From positions 119,422-183,421 of the forward strand of contig NZ_BMTO01000011.1 in the NCBI RefSeq assembly GCF_014649715.1: a stretch of 64,000 bases of DNA. Direction: 5' to 3'. The position numbers and the translations under genes were made by a program. Under the pieces are notes generated by a model. It worked only from the letters and a program-made list of their open reading frames with translations. It was not told the origin of the DNA and did not search any database. Source of the stretch: Streptomyces lateritius. Lineage in GTDB: Bacteria; Actinomycetota; Actinomycetes; Streptomycetales; Streptomycetaceae. This document shows, one piece after another, positions 15,786 to 24,494 of the stretch (position 1 is its first letter; every line of letters begins with the position of its first letter).

Positions 15786-17842
15786 GTGAGCGACGTACGG
15801 GCCAGGAGCACCGCCACGTCGTCCCCCGGCGCGCCGGGCAGCAGCCGTTCGAGGATGTCGTCGCAGAGCTGGGTCAGCGGCCGTTCGACGTGGAGCAGCG
15901 CCTGGGCGAGGAGATCCATGCCCTCGTCGAGGTCACGGTCCCTCGCCTCGATCAGACCGTCGGTGTAGAGCACGAGCAGGCTGCCCGGCGGCAGCCGCAG
16001 CTCCTCGGTGCGGAAGTCCTGGCCCCCGGTGCCGAGCGGGGTGCCGGGCGGCCCCTCCAGGAAGGTGATGGCGCCGTCCGCGGTGGCCACGGCCGGTGGC
16101 GGGTGGCCGGCCCGGGCGATGAGCACGCGCCCGGAGGCCGGGTCGTGGACGGCGTAGACGCAGGTCGCCATCTCGTCCTCGCCCAGGTCGGCGACGACGG
16201 CGTCGAGGGAGCGGAGCAGCTCCGCGGGCGGTACGCCGTGCCGGGCGAGGGTCCGTACCGCCGTACGGAGCTGGCCCATGACGGCCGCCGCGTGGATTCC
16301 GTGGCCCATGACGTCGCCGATGACGAGCCCGGTGCGGCCCTCGGGCAGGGCGATGACATCGAACCAGTCGCCGCCGACGTCGTGGTCGCTCGCGGGGAGG
16401 TAGCGGCCGGTGAGTTCGAGGCCGTCGACCTTGGGCAGGGCGCTGTTGGTCAGGCTCCGCTGCAGGGTGAGGGCGGCCTCGCGCTGGGTGGTGTAGAGGC
16501 GGGCGTTGTCGATGTTCAAAGCCGCACGCGCCACCAGTTCGTCGACGAGGACGGTGTCCTGCTCGTCGAAGGGTTCGCGCTCGCGGATCCTGGTGACGGC
16601 GACCGCGCCGAGCACCTTGCCCCGGGCGACGAGCGGGACGAGGCGCGCCGAGCCGATGCTGGAGGCGAGGTACGTCCGCAGCGCGCCGGCGCGGGGGTCG
16701 GGGAAGAGGGCCGGGATGTCGCTGTGGTAGAGGTTCATCGGCCGGCCCTCGGTGATGACGTGTTCGTACACCGTGCCGAGCGGGATCTGGAAGGTCTGTC
16801 CGGCGGCGAGCAGCGCGGTCGGCGCGGCCGGGTCGGGGAACGCGGCGGCCAGCCGGCGCAGCAGGCCGTGGGTGGAGGCGCCCGCCTCGTCGGGTTCGAG
16901 GACCGCTTCGAGCATCTGCACGTCGGCCGAGTCGGCGAGTTGCGGCACGAGGACCTGGACGACCTCCTCGGCGGTCTGCCGCAGGTCGAGGGTGGTCCCG
17001 ATACGCGTGCCCGCCTCCGCGAGCAGGGCGAAGCGGCGGCGGGCCCGTTCGGCCTCGACCAGCGCCCGCTGTCCCTCGGTGATGTCGATGAGGGAGGCGA
17101 TCAGGCCGAGCCGGCGGCCCGATCCGTCGAGCAGGGGGGCGTAGGAGCAGGACCACGTCCGGTCGTGGTCGGGGTCGGCCGGGGTACGGCCGGTGCGGCG
17201 CACGTCGACGACGGCCTCGCCGCGCTCCAGGACCTGCCGCATGGTCGCCTCGAGCGCCACGGCGTTGACACCCGGGACGACCTCGGTGAGCCGCTTGCCG
17301 AGGTGCTCGTCGGCCGAGACGCCGTTCATCCGGGCCAGTGCGTCGTTGACGCGGAGGAACCGCAGGTCGGGGCCGAGGGTGCCGAGGCCGATGGGCGACT
17401 GGGTGAAGAGGCTCTGCAGCGCGGCGAGCGAGTCCCGCATGCGCAGGACCTCGGAGGTCTCGACGGCGATGAGCATCGCGCCGGGCCGGCCGCGTGGGTC
17501 GACGGCGGGGACGATCCACATCTCCATCGTCACGTCGTGACCGTCGCGGTGCCGTACGGGCAGGGTCCCGACGACGGTCTCGCCCGACTGGACGCGCCGC
17601 GTCAGCTGGTCGGCGAGTTCCCGGTTGCCCTCGGGGGCCAGGACGGGTGTGGCGAGGCGTCCGAGCAGTTCCTCGGGCCGGTAGCCGAGCAGGTCCTGGG
17701 CGGCGAGCGACCACTCGACAACCCGTCCTTCGGTGTCCTCCCGCCACAGGGCGATCGGCAGCAGTTCGCGCAGCACACCCGCGTAGCCGACGGCGGCCGG
17801 CGGTCGCTCCGGCGTTTCGCTCGGCGACTGAAAAGTGTCCAA
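15782..17842 (-). CDS. PAS-PAS-GAF-SpoIIE protein phosphatase, cytoplasmic
   Basis: A 686-residue soluble phosphatase with two PAS domains (about 20-135 and 140-265; RPEELLG and the VNDALARMNGVS helix), a GAF domain (about 275-440), and a C-terminal PP2C/SpoIIE domain (about 455-680) with GGDWFDVIALPEG, VIGDVMGHG and YTDGLIEARD. Unlike its convergent neighbour it has no transmembrane segment and no C-terminal kinase, so it can only dephosphorylate STAS partners. The start is a TTG at 17842 without a strong ribosome-binding site. An internal GTG near codon 24, just before the first PAS domain, is a reasonable alternative. Confidence 0.88.
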   Translation of the reverse strand: MDTFQSPSETPERPPAAVGYAGVLRELLPIALWREDTEGRVVEWSLAAQDLLGYRPEELLGRLATPVLAPEGNRELADQLTRRVQSGETVVGTLPVRHRDGHDVTMEMWIVPAVDPRGRPGAMLIAVETSEVLRMRDSLAALQSLFTQSPIGLGTLGPDLRFLRVNDALARMNGVSADEHLGKRLTEVVPGVNAVALEATMRQVLERGEAVVDVRRTGRTPADPDHDRTWSCSYAPLLDGSGRRLGLIASLIDITEGQRALVEAERARRRFALLAEAGTRIGTTLDLRQTAEEVVQVLVPQLADSADVQMLEAVLEPDEAGASTHGLLRRLAAAFPDPAAPTALLAAGQTFQIPLGTVYEHVITEGRPMNLYHSDIPALFPDPRAGALRTYLASSIGSARLVPLVARGKVLGAVAVTRIREREPFDEQDTVLVDELVARAALNIDNARLYTTQREAALTLQRSLTNSALPKVDGLELTGRYLPASDHDVGGDWFDVIALPEGRTGLVIGDVMGHGIHAAAVMGQLRTAVRTLARHGVPPAELLRSLDAVVADLGEDEMATCVYAVHDPASGRVLIARAGHPPPAVATADGAITFLEGPPGTPLGTGGQDFRTEELRLPPGSLLVLYTDGLIEARDRDLDEGMDLLAQALLHVERPLTQLCDDILERLLPGAPGDDVAVLLARTSLT

Positions 17843-18100
17843 CGCATCGACCTAACACCGGGGGGTGTCTTTCCTACCCAATCACCCTAGCCGAGGGCCC
17901 GATGGGGGGCTCAGCTTGGGCGGCCGTTCGGTTCGGGCGCCCGGCCGGGGTCGCGCGGGCTGTCCCGCCGATGTCCCGCCCGGGCACCGCTCACCGTACG
18001 TGCGCGGCGAAGGCCTGGCCACGCCCTCTCGTCGGAGAGCACGAAGCGGACCGCCTTCACCGCGGTCGCCGTCGCCATGGCCGTCGCCCGGAGGCGACTC
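17843..18100. other. 258-bp gap, no gene seen
   Basis: This contains the promoter region of the SpoIIE gene at 17842. On its strand, GGGTAG around 17872-17877 resembles the GGGTAY -10 element of SigB-like promoters but deviates at the last base. No open frame with a ribosome-binding site was found. Confidence 0.4.
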
Positions 18101-18949
18101 TCATCCGCGCCGTTTTTTCAGGGCGTGGGCCATGCGGGGGAGCCCCTCGTGAAGGAGACGGCCGGCCAGCGCACCTCCGAACACGACGACGCCGACCCCG
18201 ACCAGCCAGGACTGGATGACCAGGACGGTTCCGACGGGGCCGTAGGTGACGGCGCTGGATGCGATCAGTGGGGAGAACACAAGGCGGGAGAAGACCCGGA
18301 GGCCGAGCAGCCCGGCCATGGTGATCACCGCCCCGGGCAGCAGGGCGGCCCAGGCGACCCGGCCGCCGAGCAGCATCCGCTGGGACCACCAGAAGAACAG
18401 AGCGCCGCTCAGCAGCGTGATCACCCCACGGTCGGCGGTCGCTCGCCACAGCGGTGTGACCCCGGACAGGAAGAGGACTCCGATGAGGACGGCGAGCCAC
18501 ACGACATGCCGCCACCGGGCCCACCAGCGGGCCGGGGGCAGGTTCCAGACCTTCTCGTACCCGCTCTGCACCGTCGCGCCGAACGAGAGGCCGAAGACGG
18601 CGAGCACGGCGAGGCCGAACGCCGTGGTGGTCCGCAACGTCTGGCCCGGCAGGGCGAACAACCGCTCGATGTCCTCTCTGGCGGCCGCCGATACGCCGAG
18701 GCCGTCTCCGAGCCACTGCGCGAACCCCCGCCCGCTCGCCGGATCCGCCGCGGACACGACGATCAGCAGTGGTACCAGTGTCAGGAAACCGAGCGCCGCG
18801 AACCCCAGCGAACGCTGCCACAGCTCGAACTGGCTGACCTGAGCCCACCGGCGCCCGCCCCGCACACGGCGGTGCACGCGCCGCAGCCGCCCGAACAGAG
18901 ACGAGCGGCCCGTTGCGGAGCCGGAGGAGTTCCTCCTTCTAGGACGCAC
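18101..18949 (-). CDS. YihY/BrkB-family inner membrane protein
   Basis: A 282-residue polytopic membrane protein with about six hydrophobic segments. Typical YihY/BrkB features include the amphipathic start (WQRSLGFAALGFLTLVPLL), the ALPGQT segment, VQSGYEKVWNLPPARWW around residue 145 and a TYGPVGTVLVIQSWL segment near residue 235. Transport function in this family is not settled; older literature called it a virulence factor or RNase BN in error. Its start overlaps the end of the DUF1206 gene by 11 nt, so the two are co-translated. The C-terminal tail is short and basic. Confidence 0.88.
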   Translation of the reverse strand: MRPRRRNSSGSATGRSSLFGRLRRVHRRVRGGRRWAQVSQFELWQRSLGFAALGFLTLVPLLIVVSAADPASGRGFAQWLGDGLGVSAAAREDIERLFALPGQTLRTTTAFGLAVLAVFGLSFGATVQSGYEKVWNLPPARWWARWRHVVWLAVLIGVLFLSGVTPLWRATADRGVITLLSGALFFWWSQRMLLGGRVAWAALLPGAVITMAGLLGLRVFSRLVFSPLIASSAVTYGPVGTVLVIQSWLVGVGVVVFGGALAGRLLHEGLPRMAHALKKRRG

Positions 18950-19853
18950 GGGGGCGTGGTTCCGAGCCCTGGGCCCCGGTCGACTCTTCCGCCGGAGTGC
19001 CGTGCGCAGCGGCTTCGCGCCATCGGGCTTCGCACAACGAGTAGACGCCGAACAGCACGAGGCCCACCGCGGCGGCGATCAGCAGTACAGGCCCGGCCGG
19101 GGTTGCGGCGAACGAACGCAATATCTCGTCCAGGCCCTTGGCCTCACTGGGGTCGAACCGCACCGCCGCCAGCAGGACGAACAGGCCGGACGCGGCCGCG
19201 ACCACTCCGCACGCCACGCCGCCCACGATGCCCAGCACCGCGACGACCCGCCGCGTCGCCGGGCTCATCTCGCCCGTCCGGAGGTTCTTCTCGAATTTCC
19301 GCATCAGGCTGCGCACCAGTATCACCACGCCCACGATGACCAGGACGGCTCCGAAGGTGCCGACCAGTACCCGTCCGCCCGGCCACTCCAACACCCTCGC
19401 GGTGTACTCCTTCGACGTCTCATCGCCAGGCCGGCTGCCGGAGGAGCCGCCGGCCAGCGCCGTCTGCACCACCCCGACACAGATCACCGCGTAGAAGACC
19501 GCCAACCCCAAAGAGCCCAGGCGACGAGTCCACCTGTCACCGTCCGTCACCGTCTGTCCGAACGCCGCCTCGGACAGACGCCACAACGCCATCGCCGCCA
19601 GCCCCACCACCAGCGCCCACAGCAGCACCCGGCCGAACGGCTGCTCACCGATCGTCCCCACGGCGCCGGACCGGTCGGCCTCCTTGCCGCTGCCACCGCC
19701 GAAACCGATCTGCACGGCCAGAAGCCCCACCAGCACGTAGATCACTCCTCGGGCGCAGAGCCCGGCCCTGGAGGCGACTTCGACGGCGCGGCTGTCGGCC
19801 AGACGCCGCCCCTGGGACTTGGGCTGCGCGGCACCGTCTTTCCTGACGGCCAT
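18939..19853 (-). CDS. DUF1206 membrane protein
   Basis: A 304-residue membrane protein with six predicted transmembrane helices arranged as three two-helix repeats, each with the family pattern RAGLCARGVIYVLVGLLA or its variants. The ATG at 19853 is chosen over an upstream GTG because GGAGG lies 8 nt before it, and the GTG itself falls just before this ribosome-binding site. Function is unknown. It lies 21 nt after a small membrane-protein gene and overlaps the YihY-type gene by 11 nt, so the three form a membrane-protein operon. Confidence 0.85.
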   Translation of the reverse strand: MAVRKDGAAQPKSQGRRLADSRAVEVASRAGLCARGVIYVLVGLLAVQIGFGGGSGKEADRSGAVGTIGEQPFGRVLLWALVVGLAAMALWRLSEAAFGQTVTDGDRWTRRLGSLGLAVFYAVICVGVVQTALAGGSSGSRPGDETSKEYTARVLEWPGGRVLVGTFGAVLVIVGVVILVRSLMRKFEKNLRTGEMSPATRRVVAVLGIVGGVACGVVAAASGLFVLLAAVRFDPSEAKGLDEILRSFAATPAGPVLLIAAAVGLVLFGVYSLCEARWREAAAHGTPAEESTGAQGSEPRPRAS

Positions 19854-19874
19854 GTCTGGCACCTCCACGTGCGG

Positions 19875-20189
19875 TCAAACCGAACGGTGCACCGGTCCGC
19901 CTGGGCTGGGGCCGCGCTCAGCGTTCGCAGGCATCCTCGGCCCGCGTCCATGCCGGGTGTCGCCCCTGACCTGCTCACGGTGGCCAGGGCGAGAGCTACG
20001 ACGAGCACCGGCCGCAAGAAGGCCCGGCCCTGCAAGGATCAAGGCCACGATGACCATGCCGTAAAGGAGGAACGTTCCGGCGGTGCCGGTGACGTCGTAG
20101 CCGACGAGGGTGAGTCCGCGCGTAAGCTCATGGGCACTGCTGCGACGGGCAAGGACGCCGGCCACTCCGGAGACCAGGACGACGAGCAT
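19875..20189 (-). CDS. Small two-helix membrane protein, hypothetical
   Basis: A 104-residue protein not recognised by family. It begins MLVVLVSGVAGVLARRSSAH and has two hydrophobic segments (about 1-13 and 35-57, the second FLLYGMVIVALILAGPGLLA), followed by a basic, Gly/Arg/Pro-rich tail. The ATG is supported by GGGAG with 6-nt spacing. The stop lies 21 nt before the DUF1206 start, suggesting a shared transcript. Much longer upstream open frames on this strand are antisense shadows. Confidence 0.55.
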   Translation of the reverse strand: MLVVLVSGVAGVLARRSSAHELTRGLTLVGYDVTGTAGTFLLYGMVIVALILAGPGLLAAGARRSSRPGHREQVRGDTRHGRGPRMPANAERGPSPGGPVHRSV

Positions 20190-20334
20190 GGCGCACTCCC
20201 AGGTCTGCTCCCTGTCCCTCCACGGTAGGACCGCCCTGTCCGGGAAGCCACCGCCGAGTGCCGGATCCACCCTGGAATCCAGGCCGCTGAAACCGGGGTG
20301 GCGGCGAACGACGGCCCCACACGGCTCCGCCGGG

Positions 20335-20859
20335 CTACGAGGAGTGGACCCGCTCGGCGAACGCCTGGTACGCCCGCTCGTCGAAGAGGACGAACCTGAC
20401 CTCCTCGACCGCGCTCTGAGTGCTCCGCACCGTCTCCACCGCGATCCGGGCCGCGTCCTCCATCGGCCACCCGTAGACGCCGGCCGAGACGGCCGGGAAG
20501 GCGACGGTACGGGCGCCCAGCTCGGCCGCGATCCGCAGCGACTCGCGGTAGCAGGAGGCGAGCAGCTCGGAGCGGTCCTCGTCGCGGGACCAGACGGGGC
20601 CGACAGTGTGGACGACCCAGCGGGCGGGCAGGCGGCCGGCCGTGGTGGCGACGGCGCGGCCGGTGGGCAGGCCGCCGCCGTAGTGGCCGGCGCGGAGCGC
20701 GCGGCACTCCGCGAGGATCTCGGGGCCGCCCCGGCGGTGGATCGCGCCGTCGACACCGCCGCCGCCGAGCAGCGAGGAGTTCGCCGCGTTGACGATCGCG
20801 TCGACGTGCTGCTCGGTGATGTCACCGGGAACGAGCGTGATCTTCGGGGAGTGCGCCAT
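20335..20859 (-). CDS. Macrodomain protein (ADP-ribose/O-acetyl-ADP-ribose binding or hydrolysing)
   Basis: A 174-residue single macrodomain. The start ATG at 20859 leads straight into [34 protein letters not shown], split across the canonical first strand, the NAAN catalytic/binding motif and the Gly-rich loop. The second loop is visible in [14 protein letters not shown]. These motifs match the MacroD-type O-acetyl-ADP-ribose deacetylases, whose substrate is the by-product of sirtuin action. A sirtuin and an ADP-ribosylglycohydrolase lie about 10 kb away in the same window, but no operon link exists here. Confidence 0.92.
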   Translation of the reverse strand: MAHSPKITLVPGDITEQHVDAIVNAANSSLLGGGGVDGAIHRRGGPEILAECRALRAGHYGGGLPTGRAVATTAGRLPARWVVHTVGPVWSRDEDRSELLASCYRESLRIAAELGARTVAFPAVSAGVYGWPMEDAARIAVETVRSTQSAVEEVRFVLFDERAYQAFAERVHSS

Positions 20860-20953
20860 ACGGCCATCATCGCCCAGCCGACGGCCCGGCCGCGCCCCCT
20901 TTGTGCGGCGTACGCGGCGGGTCTCGGCCACCGACGCGGCCCGTGAGCCCGTG

Positions 20954-22375
20954 TCAGCCGCGCGTCGCGCGCAGCCGACGCCACACCGCCTTGGCGGCGT
21001 TGTGGCCGGACATGCCGTGCACGCCGGGGCCCGGCGGGGTCGCGGAGGAGCAGAGGAAGACCGCCGGGTGCGGGGTGTTGTACGGGAAGAGGGAGAGCCG
21101 GGGCCGCAGCAGCAGTTGCAGACCGCGGGCCGCGCCGCAGGCGATGTCGCCGCCCACGTAATTGGCGTTGCGGGCGGCGAGTTCACGCGGCCCGGCGGTG
21201 GCGCGCGCCAGCACGCGGTCGCGGAAGCCGGGTGCGAAGCGCTCGATCTGGCGCTCGATCGCCTCGGTGAGATCGCCGTCCCAGCCGTTCGGGACGTGGC
21301 CGTACGCCCAGAAGACGTGCTTGCCCTCGGGGGCGCGGCCGGGGTCGACGATGCTGGGCTGGGCGGTGATGAGGAAGGGCGCCTGGGGCGCCGTCCCGGA
21401 GGACGCCTGGCGCAGGGCGGCGCCGATCTCGCCGCTGGTGGGGCCGATCTGGACGGTGCCGGCGTGGCGGGGCGCCTCGGCTGTCCACGGCACGGGGCCG
21501 TCGAGCGCGTAGTCGATCTTGAAGGCGCTCGCTCCGTACCGGTAGTGGTCGTAGTACCCGCCGAAGCCGGCGATGCGGGCGAGGGCGGTGGGCGAGGTGT
21601 CGAAGACGTAGGCGCGGGCGGGCGGCAGGTCGTCGAGCCGCTTCACCTCGTAGTCGGTGTGGACCACGCCGCCGAGGTCCTTCAGGTACGCGGCGAGGGC
21701 GTCGGAGATCGCCTGTGAGCCGCCCCGGGGCAGCGGCCAGCCGCCCTCGTGGGCGGCCAGCGCGAAGACGAGACCGACCGCCGTGGTGGCGAATCCGCCC
21801 AGCGGAGCGATGACATGGCCGACGAGCCCGGCGAACAGGGCGCGCGCCTTCTCGTCCTGGAAGCGGCGCATCAGCCAGGTGGAGGGCGGCAGCCCGTCGA
21901 TGCCGAACCGGGCGAGCGTCAGGGGGTCGCGGGGCAGCGCGGTGCTCGGCAGCGACATGAAATCCCGTACCAGCGTGTCCCATCGGCCGAGGTACGGGGC
22001 GACGAGGCGCCGGTACGTGCCGGCGTCACGCGGCCCGAAGGAGGCGGCGGTCTCGGCGACGGAGCGGGAGAGCACGGCGGCGGTGCCGTCGTCGAAGGGG
22101 TGCGCCATGGGCAGGCGGGAGTGCAGCCACTCCAGCCCGTACCGGGCCAGCGGCATCGTCGCGAAGACGGGCGAGCCGACGCCGAGCGGATGCACGGCGG
22201 AGCAGGGGTCGTGGCGGAAGCCGGGGAGGGTCAGCTCCTCGGTCCTGGCCCCGCCCCCGACGGACTCCCGGGCCTCGAAGACGGCGACGGAGAACCCTCG
22301 TCGGGCGAGCTCCACCGCGGCGGTCAGTCCGTTGGGGCCCGCCCCCACAACGACGGCATCGAGCATCGACGGCAC
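20954..22375 (-). CDS. CrtI/PYRD2-like FAD-dependent oxidoreductase
   Basis: A 473-residue flavoprotein with an N-terminal Rossmann motif ([20 protein letters not shown]) and the glutamate strand [19 protein letters not shown], as in phytoene desaturases and retinol saturases. The middle carries [22 protein letters not shown], a family substrate-domain marker. The C-terminal FAD signature includes the segment ending [14 protein letters not shown]. It is not next to carotenoid genes, so a role in carotenoid biosynthesis is unsupported. The nearest relatives are probably the uncharacterised NAD(P)/FAD-dependent oxidoreductases common in actinobacteria. Confidence 0.85.
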   Translation of the reverse strand: MPSMLDAVVVGAGPNGLTAAVELARRGFSVAVFEARESVGGGARTEELTLPGFRHDPCSAVHPLGVGSPVFATMPLARYGLEWLHSRLPMAHPFDDGTAAVLSRSVAETAASFGPRDAGTYRRLVAPYLGRWDTLVRDFMSLPSTALPRDPLTLARFGIDGLPPSTWLMRRFQDEKARALFAGLVGHVIAPLGGFATTAVGLVFALAAHEGGWPLPRGGSQAISDALAAYLKDLGGVVHTDYEVKRLDDLPPARAYVFDTSPTALARIAGFGGYYDHYRYGASAFKIDYALDGPVPWTAEAPRHAGTVQIGPTSGEIGAALRQASSGTAPQAPFLITAQPSIVDPGRAPEGKHVFWAYGHVPNGWDGDLTEAIERQIERFAPGFRDRVLARATAGPRELAARNANYVGGDIACGAARGLQLLLRPRLSLFPYNTPHPAVFLCSSATPPGPGVHGMSGHNAAKAVWRRLRATRG

Positions 22376-22438
22376 CTTCGGACTCCTTCGTCAGCCGATG
22401 ACCAGGGTGGCCAGGATATTCCGCCCGTCCGCCGGCGC

Positions 22439-23275
22439 TCACCGCCCCCGCAGCAGTGTCCGGATCCGGTCGGCGGTGGCTCGGTCGCGCGCTGCGGTGA
22501 ACGGCAGCGCGTTGCCTCCGGTGATACGGAACGGCTCGCCGGCGACCGTCGTGTGGGCGCCGCCCGCCTCCGTCACCAGGAGCAGCCCGGCCGCGTGGTC
22601 CCAGGCGTACTCCCAGGAGAAGGCGGTGGCGTCGACGAGTCCCCGGGCCACGTCCAGGTACTCCAGGCCGGCCGAGCCGCAGGGGCGCGCGTGGACGCCG
22701 TCGGTGTCGAGGCCGAGCAGGGCGCGCTTCTGGTCGGGGGTGGTGTAGTCGGGGTGGGAGGAGGCGACCTCCAGGACGTCCCGGGGCGAGGGCGAACCCG
22801 ACCGTATCGGCTGCCCGTTGAGCGTCGCGCCGCGTCCGCGCACCGCGACGGCCATCTGGTCGAGGGCGGGGGCGTACGTCCAGGAGGCCAGCAGCTCGCC
22901 GCGCCGGGCGAGCGCGACGAGGGTGCAGAAGCCGGCCTCGCCGCGCACGAACTGGCGGGTGCCGTCGACCGGGTCCACGATCCAGACCGGCGCGTCGCCC
23001 TGGAGCGCTTCGTAGACCGCGGGGTCGGCGTGCACGGCCTCCTCGCCGACGACCACGGAGCCGGGCAGCAGCGCCGTGAGGGACTCGGTCAGATGGGCCT
23101 CGGCGGCCCGGTCGGCGACCGTCACCAGGTCGTGCGGCCCGTTCTTCTCGACGATCTCGTGCGCGGCGAGCTGCCGGAACCTCGGCATGATCTCGGCGGC
23201 GGCGGCCTTGCGGATCGCCTCCTCCACCTCGGTCGTACCACCGGCGAGGACGTGGGCAAGGAAGTCATCGATCAT
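22439..23275 (-). CDS. Inositol monophosphatase-family phosphatase
   Basis: A 278-residue protein of the Mg-dependent IMPase superfamily. The metal-binding motifs are all present: GEEAVH for the glutamate, WIVDPVDGTRQFV (DPxDGT) around residue 88, and WEYAWDHAAGLLLVTEAGG near residue 220. The family includes inositol phosphatases, histidinol phosphatase (HisN) and PAP phosphatase (CysQ). The sequence does not decide between these, although HisN in actinobacteria is of this type. The ATG at 23275 is chosen because the preceding open frame is antisense to the next gene's upstream region. Confidence 0.85.
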   Translation of the reverse strand: MIDDFLAHVLAGGTTEVEEAIRKAAAAEIMPRFRQLAAHEIVEKNGPHDLVTVADRAAEAHLTESLTALLPGSVVVGEEAVHADPAVYEALQGDAPVWIVDPVDGTRQFVRGEAGFCTLVALARRGELLASWTYAPALDQMAVAVRGRGATLNGQPIRSGSPSPRDVLEVASSHPDYTTPDQKRALLGLDTDGVHARPCGSAGLEYLDVARGLVDATAFSWEYAWDHAAGLLLVTEAGGAHTTVAGEPFRITGGNALPFTAARDRATADRIRTLLRGR

Positions 23276-23387
23276 GTGTCCAGCTAAGCACGGCGGGCTG
23301 ACAAGCGGAGTACCGCGTCCGTCACCGTCCGTTTCCCCGCACAGTACGCTTCGGACGAGTTCACCCCTTATGGGGAAGGGAGATCCC

Positions 23388-24443
23388 GTGCACGGCGAGT
23401 ACAAGGTCCCCGGCGGCAAGCTGGTGGTCGTCGATCTCGACGCGGCGGACGGCGTCCTGCGGAACGTCCGGGTCGCGGGCGACTTCTTCCTCGAACCGGA
23501 CGAGGCGATCCTCGCCGTCGACCGCGCCCTGGAGGGCGCTCCGGCGGACACCGGCGCCTCGGGCCTCGCGGCCAGGATCGACGCGGCGCTGCCGCCGGGC
23601 GCGGAGATGTTCGGGCTGACCACGGAGGGCATCGGGGTCGCCGTCCGCCGGGCACTCGCCCACGCCACCGACTGGACGGACTACGACTGGCAGCTGATCC
23701 ACGAGCCGGCCCGGTCGCCCGCGCTGCACATGGCCCTGGACGAGGTGCTGACCGCCGAGGTGGCGGCCGGCCGGCGTCCGCCGACCCTGCGGGTCTGGGA
23801 GTGGGGCGCGCCGGCCGTGGTCATCGGCAGCTTCCAGTCCCTGCGCAACGAGGTGGACGCGGCGGCGGCCGCGCGCCACGGCATCGAGGTGGTCCGCCGG
23901 ATCAGCGGCGGCGGCGCGATGTTCATCGAGCCCGGCAACACCGTCACGTACTCGCTCTCGGTCCCCGCCGCCCTGGTTCAGGGGCTCTCCTTCGCCGACA
24001 GCTACGCCTTTCTCGACGACTGGGTCCTCGGCGCGCTCGGCGACATGGGGATCAAGGCCTGGTACCAGCCGCTCAACGACATCGCCACGGAGGCCGGCAA
24101 GATCGCGGGCGCGGCGCAGAAGCGGGTGGTGGCCGGCGGGGGCGCGGTGCTGCATCACGTGACGATGGCGTACGACATCGACGCCGACAAGATGACCGAG
24201 GTGCTGCGGATCGGCCGCGAGAAGCTCTCCGACAAGGGCACGAGGAGCGCGAAGAAGCGGGTGGACCCGCTGCGCCGCCAGACGGGGCTGCCGCGGGAGG
24301 CGGTCATCGAGCGGATGATCGAGTCCTTCCGGAGCCGCTACGGCCTGAGCGAGGGCCGGGTCACGGAGGAGGAGACGGCGGCGGCCGAGCATCTGGCGGG
24401 GGCCAAGTTCGGCACTCACGAGTGGACGGCCCGGGTGCCGTAG
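23388..24443 (+). CDS. Lipoate-protein ligase family protein with N-terminal accessory domain
   Basis: A 351-residue ligase-type protein. The GTG at 23388 follows GGGAAGGGAG at good spacing and gives MHGEYKVPGGKLV; an ATG at 23370 is possible but has no ribosome-binding site. Residues 1-90 resemble the accessory domain that is C-terminal in E. coli LplA and separate (LplB) in archaea (KVPGGKLVVVD, GDFFLEPDEAI). Residues about 100-340 are the catalytic domain with the RRISGGGAMFIEPGNTVTYS loop and QKRVVAGGGAVLHHV. It should attach lipoate, or possibly octanoate, to lipoyl domains. Domain order is reversed relative to E. coli. Confidence 0.85.
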   Translation: MHGEYKVPGGKLVVVDLDAADGVLRNVRVAGDFFLEPDEAILAVDRALEGAPADTGASGLAARIDAALPPGAEMFGLTTEGIGVAVRRALAHATDWTDYDWQLIHEPARSPALHMALDEVLTAEVAAGRRPPTLRVWEWGAPAVVIGSFQSLRNEVDAAAAARHGIEVVRRISGGGAMFIEPGNTVTYSLSVPAALVQGLSFADSYAFLDDWVLGALGDMGIKAWYQPLNDIATEAGKIAGAAQKRVVAGGGAVLHHVTMAYDIDADKMTEVLRIGREKLSDKGTRSAKKRVDPLRRQTGLPREAVIERMIESFRSRYGLSEGRVTEEETAAAEHLAGAKFGTHEWTARVP

Positions 24444-24494
24444 CCGCACGGGCTCTGGTGCGCTCGCGGGATGGCCGGCCCCGGACGCCGGGCG

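Noticed and set aside
15890-17890. 666-codon open frame antisense to the second SpoIIE gene
   Set aside because: Shadow of the reverse-strand gene; no ribosome-binding site, no recognisable motif.
20954-22375. Carotenoid phytoene desaturase
   Set aside because: No crtB, crtE or crtY nearby; the fold is shared by many unrelated FAD oxidoreductases.
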